NCBI GenBank assembly: GCA_006384855.1
Contig: VCJN01000215.1
Location: 1-64,000 of the forward strand
Direction: 5' to 3'
DNA length: 64,000 nt
From: Tetraselmis striata
Lineage: Eukaryota; Chlorophyta; Chlorodendrophyceae; Chlorodendrales; Chlorodendraceae
Shown: positions 56,770-64,000 of the stretch, piece after piece
Numbering within the stretch: the stretch's first letter is position 1
Layout: the number at the start of each line of letters is the position of its first letter
Made by a program: the position numbers and the translations under genes
The notes under the pieces: model-generated
Databases searched by the model: none
The model's input: the letters and a program-made list of their open reading frames with translations, nothing else
What the model was told of the DNA's origin: nothing

Positions 56770-56774
56770 TGTAA
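56770..56774 (+). terminator. Possible polyadenylation signal TGTAA of ULP1
   Basis: TGTAA is the usual polyadenylation signal in volvocine-type green algae; here it lies about 120 bases after the ULP1 stop. A five-base match can occur by chance. Confidence 0.35.
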
Positions 56775-56889
56775 CGGCATGATGTGACTTCAGATACTCG
56801 CAATGCCTGTGCCATGTCTAGAGAACATTTCATGGTTGTGCGGACGCGGATGGAGATGGCATTTTTCTACAGTCATTATTCGCATTATC

Positions 56890-59874
56890 TTACATTATTG
56901 TTTTGGATAATGCCTGGCCTTCTCGCAGGTCGGCAGAGCGGTCATACGTGATCGCATGCTGCTGCAAGATTGTTGGCCCGGCCTGCCTAGCCTCGGCGCT
57001 GTCAAATAGGACATGTTTGAAATCCTCCAACTCGAATCGCATGTACCTAGGGGACAATGTATGCAAGCCTCCCAAAAGTCAGTATGATGTAGGTAGGAAT
57101 GAGGAATGACAACGTGTGAGAAACCAGTAATTGGCGGGCACGCATTGCAGGCCACTTGCTGGCATCACCGGTCACACACAGCATGTGCATATTGCATACC
57201 TCTCAGCTGTGCCATCCACCATTTGCGCTAGGTGGCACAGATTCTTGATTGTTTCGCCATTGAATTTCATCACCCGTGTGGTCTGAAATTTGTAGCCGAA
57301 GTTGATTTCCGCAGCCAGGGTTTGGAACAGAACCACGACTTGCTCCTCAGGGAAGGTCCTGTACTCTTGCAACAGGTTCAGGATGGATGTCGGGGCGGAC
57401 TTCCACCACTTGCGGCTCCCATAGGCATGTTCCAGGAACGGTACGCTCAAAGGGACGAAGACCAGCCCACCCACAATCATGTAGGACGGAACGCAGTCCA
57501 CACCATGCATCAGTGGAACCAAGGGGTTTCGAGCATGGAGCTCGTAGCTCAGCTCAGTCACGTGCCCATCCCGAAGTACAGTCACAGGAAGGATGTCACC
57601 GATGTGCATGCACTGCATCTGCAGTTTTATTCAATGGCAACATGCATGCGTTGTCAATGAATCTGCGGCCCGTCAAGATATGTGAGCCACGTGCAATGTT
57701 ATGCACAATCTGGGTAAACAACGCATAGGGCTGATTAACGGAAAGCAAGGGAGTGAGCAGGAGTGGGATTTACCAAGTGAATGAAATCTACTCGCTCGTC
57801 GTCACGAAATGCCACTGTTCCGTCATCGCCAATGGGCACGGAATCAACCGCCATCAGAACATCTCCACATTGCAGCACTTGCGCTGCAGGAGATAACGAA
57901 TCGACCATGTATATTAAGCTCCCGCTGGTACTGGGATCCATCTGGCCGTGATAAGGTGCCAGACAAACAGACCTCTAATCAGCATTAAGTCGCATGGAGT
58001 GGCACCTGTGCCTCAGACAGCAGCATCATAAGCAGCTACCATGAGAGGAGGAGTTTGTGAGTTTGCGACAGCTTTGTGGCAGTGTTGTCTACCTGGTGAT
58101 ACTCCCTGAGATGCTTGTTCTCCATGTCCTGGTGCCGGAAACCAGGCGAACAGCAGCCCCTGAACTCTCCATACGTTTCATACTCCTCCAGAAAATGCTG
58201 TACGACCTGCAGGGGCAAGAAAAGCATAAAGCAGGCAATACCTAGCGCCGCATCTTGTTCCTTCTGTACTCCGCGTGAGAGTGTGAGCAAGGGCACCCCT
58301 GAAAGTACCTGGAACGGAATGATGTACCCAACGTTGTCCGCTTGTGACAGTTTTGAGAAGGCCACACCAGCCACCAGACCCTCTTCTAGATTGGAAAAGG
58401 CAGGCCCGCCACTGTTTCCTGGATTAATCTGAGAGCGTGGCAGTCAACATGGGGTACATTGTTAATAAGTGGTGCATTAAAACTGTGAAAACGCGCACAA
58501 CGCGGTCACACAGTGATGGTCCTCAGCAGGGCAACACGGCGCCAGGGGGGAGGGGCGTACAGCTGCATCGATCTGGATGCCAAGTAACTGACTGGAGTAG
58601 TGCGCATATGTTGTCATGGTAACCCTGGAAACAATCCCTGCAGAAGTGGTTTTCACGTTGGAGTTTCAGTGACCAGACATATCACGTGTCAGAGGAATTC
58701 ACAGGTAAGTACGCTTCCCTGTTTAGTTCCATTGTGGAGAGGTCCCATCACCTTTGGTAATACTCAACGAGTCCCCGCCCATCGGGTATCCAGCGGCCAA
58801 GATGCTTTCCTGCCGGCAAGGGCGAGGGTGCAGAGAGCCAGATCAGAGATGTTTTCAAGAGTTGATTTAACACAGGAAGTGCCATGGCCGGGCACTGGCA
58901 GCTCAGCTTACCTGCAGCTCCGGTACATCGACAAACTTTAGTGGCTGCATGTCCTCCTCCCAAAAGCCGGGCTCGTCCACAGTGAGTAGGGCCAAATCGC
59001 ACATGCGCCCATTGCACAGCACCCGCGCCCGCCACTTCTTTGGATTCCCAGGTCTCCGCACATGCACCGTGGTTGCATTTGTAATCTGAGGCACACGCGC
59101 AGCCAAACAGTGATTGTCATTTCTCTGAGGCTCTCTTTGTCAAAGCCACCGAACAAGAGCGCACACACTTACCACGTGTGCGTTTGTGAGTATTTGCCTG
59201 GTTTCCTTGCAGATCACAAATGCTGAGCCGCTTGAGGATCGCTGGGGTCGCATCTGCCAGGGCTGCGCGTAATGAGGGTCGCACTTCACCACAAATACCT
59301 TCAGAACATTCCGGAGAGCTGAATTTCTTATATTGGTTATTGGCTGAGCTTCCAGAGGCAGCGCGTTGCCCGTCGGTGCAGCGACCACCACTGGATCTCT
59401 GCGAGCCGCACAGATATGGGCCGCACTTCATTAGTTGGCTGTGCATCAATGCAAGCTGCGCCAAAACACTGGATATGATTCGTGTACAGGACAGGGCACA
59501 AACACACTGCTAGTGGATTTCTGTGTTGCCACTATCGACAGGTATGGACCAAATATCCCACTGACTAACTGCCCTGAGCCATACACGTCGCCGCAGGTCG
59601 CAGGTTGCTTGGGCGGTTCCGTAGACTTCTGTGTGCGGCTAATGCAGAGCTGCCTTGCTTCCAGACATGCTGGAGGAGTGTGCGCCAGCAGCTCTTACCT
59701 GCCATTTGCTTCGATGTTCGCGTCCCTATCACGCGGGAGAGACGCCCGTACGGGCAGACTAGCACGTCTGGGCGCTCGACGACGGTGACTTTTCGCAGCC
59801 ATCACAGGCCAGGAGTTAGCCATTACAACTACTCCATGCAAGCCTCTGCGAGTCAAGGCTGCCATTTGAAGCAT
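56890..59874 (-). CDS. DEG: DEG2/9/10-type trypsin-like serine protease with PDZ domain
   Basis: ATP-independent HtrA-family protease of the plant DEG2/9/10 type. Exons in transcription order: 59874-59699, 59398-59173, 59085-58912, 58809-58752, 58637-58561, 58428-58309, 58206-58093, 57941-57774, 57618-57200 and 57046-56890. All junctions are GT-AG and in phase, 562 residues. The N-terminus is rich in Arg, Ala and Ser (KSHRRRAPRRASLPVRASLPR), like an organelle transit peptide. Protease domain: SGSAFVI, His133 (TNAHV), Asp164 (CDLALL), Ser243 (GNSGGPAF), the complete triad, with GYPMGGDSLSITKG and LLGIQIDAA typical of DEGs. PDZ region about 300-371 (LQCGDVLMAVDSVPIGDDG), then the DEG-specific C-terminal domain (SYMIVGGLVFVPLSVPFL). 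A second ATG at 59865 is possible. Nucleus, plastid or mitochondrion cannot be decided from sequence. Confidence 0.93.
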
Positions 59875-59949
59875 TGTGGGCTCCAAGCCTGTGTAAAACA
59901 AAGGCCAGGGTCGCACTTTTCATATCAGCAGCGCTCTTTGTCACCATAG

Positions 59950-61230
59950 TTGAAAATGCATTTCTGGCAGACATCACTTCAATTTAAAAGCTGCGCCAAT
60001 CCCCCCACCCCACCCCCACCCCCTTTCCACCTGCGACCTCCAGCCCCCAACCCCGGGTATCACGTATGCGCTACCAGTCACCACTTGCTCACCAGTCGCC
60101 ACATCAAACGCCGTGGACGCCAGCAACATCCTCACAGCCAAACTGCCACGCTATATCCATTTGTTTTACTTCAAGGTGGGGCAGGGGTGAAGTAGGGTGA
60201 CACGCGGCTAGCTCAGAGGCTCAGGGCGGACTAGAGAATCACAGGATAGTCGGGGGATTAGCTATGGTCCTGTCTATCCACGTCCTGGTACTGATAGTAG
60301 AGAGAGGGATGCCCAGTTTTAGCTCCACTTCAAAACAGCAACCAGGGAAAGCAGGCTGGATCCGCTCATCCCTGCCATGTCGTCATCGCCATCTGCTGCC
60401 ATTGGTGCGTGTCCCCAGAGTTCAGCCCCATCAGCAACAGACTACCTACAGTGGAGCCCCCTGCTGTCTAGGGGGAAAAGGCGGCGATTGCGGGGGGGGG
60501 GGGGGGGGGGGGGGGGGGGGTGGGGGGCTGAGCAGCAGCTATGGGTGCGCATCAGGCCCACCACCCCCTTCCCTGGTCCCACCTAGGGGCCCTCCGACCC
60601 ACAGTGGCGCCATGCAGGAGAAGAGGGAGGATCCTTGGGCTAGCTTAGGGGATAGTCGGGGGGCCACCAGACCCCCCCCCCCCCCCCCCCCCCCCCTCCC
60701 TGGCTGCTAATCAGCGCATAGGAGCCAATATATGCTGGGGGCGCACATCGTGACGTCTAGGGCAGCCGGTGTGGCGTTACCGCTTAGGTATGACTAGTCG
60801 TGCGTGAGGGATCTGGGCTCGGCCAGGCATGTATTGTAGTGTGGCTGTACGTAATGTTTTTTATGTCAATATAGATATTATGGTACTCGCAGAGCTGACA
60901 CAGCAATGGGCTCGCAAAAGAGAGCTCGCGCCCGTTAATGTAGGCCCATTGTTTACCTCCCCCTCAGCTTCACATAATGAGCAGCGGCCGCACCGATGCC
61001 CATCCGCCGTGCTTCCCAGGTGTTTTTTTCTGAGCCGTGTGGCGTAGCAGTGATTCCAATTCATGAGAATAACGTGACCTTGTTCGCCTGGCCTCAGGCG
61101 AGCACAAAAGGAATTCTAGCATTACAGCATTATCACTCCTTATTTTTTTGGTTCAGAGAAGCCCCATGCGGTACGTGTTTCCTGGGAAAAACGTTCCGAT
61201 AGTATATAAAAGCTCCTTATTCACCTCCTC
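59950..61230. other. Intergenic region with G and C runs
   Basis: Poly-G at about 60493-60521 and poly-C at about 60673-60696. Open frames are short and overlap shadows. No gene recognised. A TATATAAAAG box at 61202-61211 (plus) could be a promoter but no gene is evident downstream. Confidence 0.4.
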
Positions 61231-61232
61231 CC

Positions 61233-61496
61233 TCAGCAGCCACCAAACATGTGATTCCATGCCGCCTTCTTGCACATGGTATTGAGATGTTCATAGCCAT
61301 CTAGGAATGCCTGCGAGGTCGATGTAGGGTACTCATCATCTCCCTGATGCCTTGCCACACACCCTGCGGTGCTTCCGATGTATGATGTTTGCAGTTTCCG
61401 AGACGAAGTTGCACGTGGGCTGTACAGCATCACCCCATAACGAGCTGCATACCCAGAGGTGGTGCATGGAGCCGGAAATTCGTAGCATGCCGGCAT
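61233..61496 (-). CDS. Hypothetical exon or gene fragment
   Basis: An 87-codon frame ending LNTMCKKAAWNHMFGGC. Composition (GVMLYSPRATSSRKLQ, AFLDGYEHLN) is protein-like but no family is recognised. The start is not defined. Could be a decayed gene. Confidence 0.2.
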   Translation of the reverse strand: MPACYEFPAPCTTSGYAARYGVMLYSPRATSSRKLQTSYIGSTAGCVARHQGDDEYPTSTSQAFLDGYEHLNTMCKKAAWNHMFGGC

Positions 61497-62036
61497 GCAT
61501 GCTGAGTCCTCAGTGGATTGGATTCACCCCCCCCCCCCCCCCCCCCCTTCCCCCCTGCCCGCCCTAATCAAACCCACCGCAGATGTGCGCTATAAACCTG
61601 CTCGCTCGCTGTAATGTTGGCTCCATGCAGCCACATGCACCACAGCATATGCTGATTAGTCCTCCAAAGCAGATCACAGTGGCGGGTGTTTGTCGGCCCG
61701 GAGAGGTGTACCTTTTCGCTGAATGTTCACCATCACCTACCGACTACTCCACAGCACCCCACTTCATCAACACCTTCCGGGCCTTCTGCACATAACCGCT
61801 AAATGCCACTATCTAGTTCGCCGCAGTACAACGTCAGGTGAGGAACAGCTTGCGCATCCTTACTGGCCAGCACGCGTGAATTTCTTGCCACTTCAGCACC
61901 TCACCTGGTTAGTGCAGGGATGGAACGACTTGTATGTAGTCGCTATCGTGGCCGCGAAGAACCTGGAGCTGCGTACAGCGGAAAGAGGGCAGCCTCAGCG
62001 CGCCATTTGCGCGGAGACGGGAAGGGAGGACGGCGG

Positions 62037-62071
<35 letters not shown>

Positions 62072-62736
62072 CGCACGCCAAAACACACACGGTTTGTCGA
62101 GGAGACACCGGTTATATTCGCCCCAACGGCGGCCACCGTCGTTCATGGTCGTGGCTCGCACCTGTATGTCCTACCGGGTATCCGTAGCGACTAATCCTCG
62201 GTCCAATATCTGCTGGCGGCTGGTGCTGTCACATGGCACTGCCGATGACGATGATGAACTTATATTTACATGAGCTAGCAGCAGAATAAGGCGATGATGA
62301 ACTAGTCGCTACCTGTACTCGGACAGGGCGGGCAGGCGCGCAGTTGCCAGAGCAACCCCCCCACCCCCCCCCCCCCCCCCCCCCCCCCCCCCACTTTTGC
62401 CATAAAAGAAGAATCTACAGCTGTAGCGACCATATGGCAGCAAACAGGATGCGAATTAGTCGCTGCTACATTAGTGCCTGCGACTGGCACAGGACGTCCA
62501 TTTTGACGGAAAAAAAAATATAATAACAACGGGCGGAAGAAAGATACAGTACTACCAAATACTAATAAGCCGGTGTTCACAATTTATATACTGCAGTATG
62601 GGTACCTGTAGATAAGAAAACCAATGTGAATTACCAAAAGGGCAATTCCCCATAATTAGAAAACCAACACAGCAAGGCGCCTAAAAGCGGCCCGCATCCC
62701 GCATAAGGCGGGATGGATGAGTGATGCGCACACGGT
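61497..62736. other. Intergenic region with long homopolymer runs
   Basis: Poly-C 61528-61548, poly-G 62038-62070 and poly-C 62357-62391. No gene supported. Confidence 0.4.
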
Positions 62737-62916
62737 TCAGAGTCCGGGCCACGTGTGCGCGTGTGTGTGTGGGTGATCCTCGGACGTGATGTGCAGCTTC
62801 AGCAACGGGATGGCAGACGAATCTGCGTCGTCTAATGAGGCAGCGAGCGCGCGCGCTCTCAAGCGGCCACCAAGCTTAGGACCCCGAGGAAATCTCTTGC
62901 GAGCAAGGCCTCCTAA

Positions 62917-64000
62917 TGGGCCCGGGTGATGCACCGAGTGCCCCGCGATGAGAGGGCACCCCGATCCGCAGCCAAGCATGCGATACCACGCACTGTGCGG
63001 CGCACCCCCTTGCTCATCACCTCGCCCACTGTGCCGAAGATCATGCCCGTGTACTCCGACATATCCATGATGTCTCGAAGAGGGCCCTTCTGTCCGGGCT
63101 CCGTGTTGTGCCACGCCGCACCCCGCGCAGCCAACCCCCGTTGTATGTCGCCCAACAGGGAGCGCTCAAACCGATCCACAGCTGTGGCCCAGGGCACTGC
63201 AGTGTACTTGACCCCGTACCGCATAGTCTTGAACTCCAGCAGCGTGGACTTCAAGCTCCGGGGATCATAACTCCCGGTCACGACGTTGAACGCCGGAAGG
63301 GAGAGCTCTGCATCCGGCACTAGGTCCTTGAGTTCGTCCCTGGGCACGGTGTTGGAACACAGAGTCGAGAGGCACTGCCTGCTGGAACAAGTCATCCACC
63401 TCCCGCCGTACCGCGATACCTAGTTCGTGAACACAGTGATCGCGGAAGGCATCTGCGATAGCGTCGTGTTGTACACGCCAGTGAGAGTCTCCAGGCGCCG
63501 GGAGGCTCATGAGCGCGTCGCCGTATAGGTCAACAGTGACGGGGCTGTGCTCCGTCGAGGGCAGAATGATCTGGCTCCCAACCACCGGGGCCAAGCACGG
63601 GCTAGGCAGAAGGAAGTACCCGGCAGCGACCTCCCGCAGCTCATGCGGAGTCATGGCTGTCCGCGCGGTGGGGATGGCCACTGTCTACATGCCTGACGCC
63701 GCGTCGAGCTGGTTGAACAAGATCCGTTCCCTACATGTGGCAGGGAGAGCGCACACTTCATTTCGAAGCCGAGAGTTGTTGGCCTGGTCTAGAAACGCCG
63801 TCAGCTCCTTTTGCGAGCCCGACGCAACCTCCACTTCCCGCTCCATCTGGCGCGCATCTGCGTCGCCAAGATGGCAAGCAGTAGCCGCTTGGAGGCGGCC
63901 CCACGCCTCGCGCATCTCCGCGGCGTAGCTGTCCGACCCATGAGCATCGTTGAGGAAGTGGTCATACTGGCGGGCGGAAGAAGTTGCGTTGAAGCTGCCT
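62917..64000 (-). pseudogene. Broken ORF with PD-(D/E)XK nuclease-like signature (partial)
   Basis: Minus-strand coding running in from beyond the window: a helical part (ARQMEREVEVASGSQKEL), then MTPHELREVAAGYFLL and GDSHWRVQHDAIADAFRDH, then EVDDLFQQA. Near the end, LVPDAELSLPAFN followed about 20 residues later by LLEFKTMRYGVKY gives a PD...ExK pattern as in restriction-like endonucleases. The rest (DRFERSLLGDIQRGLAARG, MDMSEYTGMIFGTVGEV) looks conserved. The reading frame is interrupted at least twice. It may be the C-terminal nuclease part of a LINE or another element, or a host pseudogene. Confidence 0.4.

Overview
The window is nuclear DNA from a eukaryote, most likely a chlorophyte green alga near the Chlamydomonadales. 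The evidence is GC-rich sequence with GT-AG introns, a plant-type DEG protease, interstitial (T)TTTAGGG-type telomere motifs (13.48, 14.8 and 39.8 kb), a PAT/Kangaroo-like tyrosine-recombinase retroelement, CACTA transposons, and very many long poly-G/poly-C runs. The phylum is my inference; no rRNA or organelle gene is present to settle it.

About 53 of 64 kb is mobile DNA, much of it nested. The main find is one CACTA-type DNA transposon family (here 'CACTG element') in three copies: 1863-9414, 19129-26297 (inverted) and 40610-48748. All share a 22-bp terminal inverted repeat starting CACTGTGAGATTCAG and have exact 3-bp target duplications (ATG, GCC, CGA). Each copy has the same gene order: a TNP2-like transposase with an added BED-type zinc finger and Tudor-like domain (G1), a zinc-ribbon protein (G3), a small basic protein (G2), an internal array of about 370-bp tandem repeats, and a nuclear Glu-Ala-repeat basic protein (G4).

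Layout: 1-1862 and 9415-10096 are decayed coding-like DNA split by copy 1. 10.1-14.3 kb holds coding remnants, a dispersed repeat and the end of a second CACTA family. 14.8-17.4 kb holds a decayed DDE-type transposase gene and an acidic ORF. 18.6-26.3 kb is dominated by copy 2. 27.3-53.2 kb is one nested stack: a 774-bp inverted-repeat element (27.3-28.1 kb); a Tc1/mariner gene (28.2-36.0 kb) split by a retroposon (28379-35126), itself split by a second CACTA element (28946-33354); then a second copy of the 774-bp repeat, broken by a DIRS-order retroelement (about 36.78-49.92 kb, carrying CACTG copy 3), by a small Copia-type LTR element (50086-51748) and by an unclassified 1-kb insert.

Only 54.0-59.9 kb looks like ordinary host gene space. 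It holds a complete seven-exon ULP1/SENP SUMO-protease gene on the plus strand (54009-56648) and, convergent with it, a complete ten-exon DEG2/9/10-type trypsin-like protease gene on the minus strand (56890-59874). For both I could place every splice site with consistent phase. 60-62.7 kb is intergenic DNA with long homopolymer runs. The right edge holds a broken minus-strand ORF with a possible PD-(D/E)XK nuclease signature that runs off the window.
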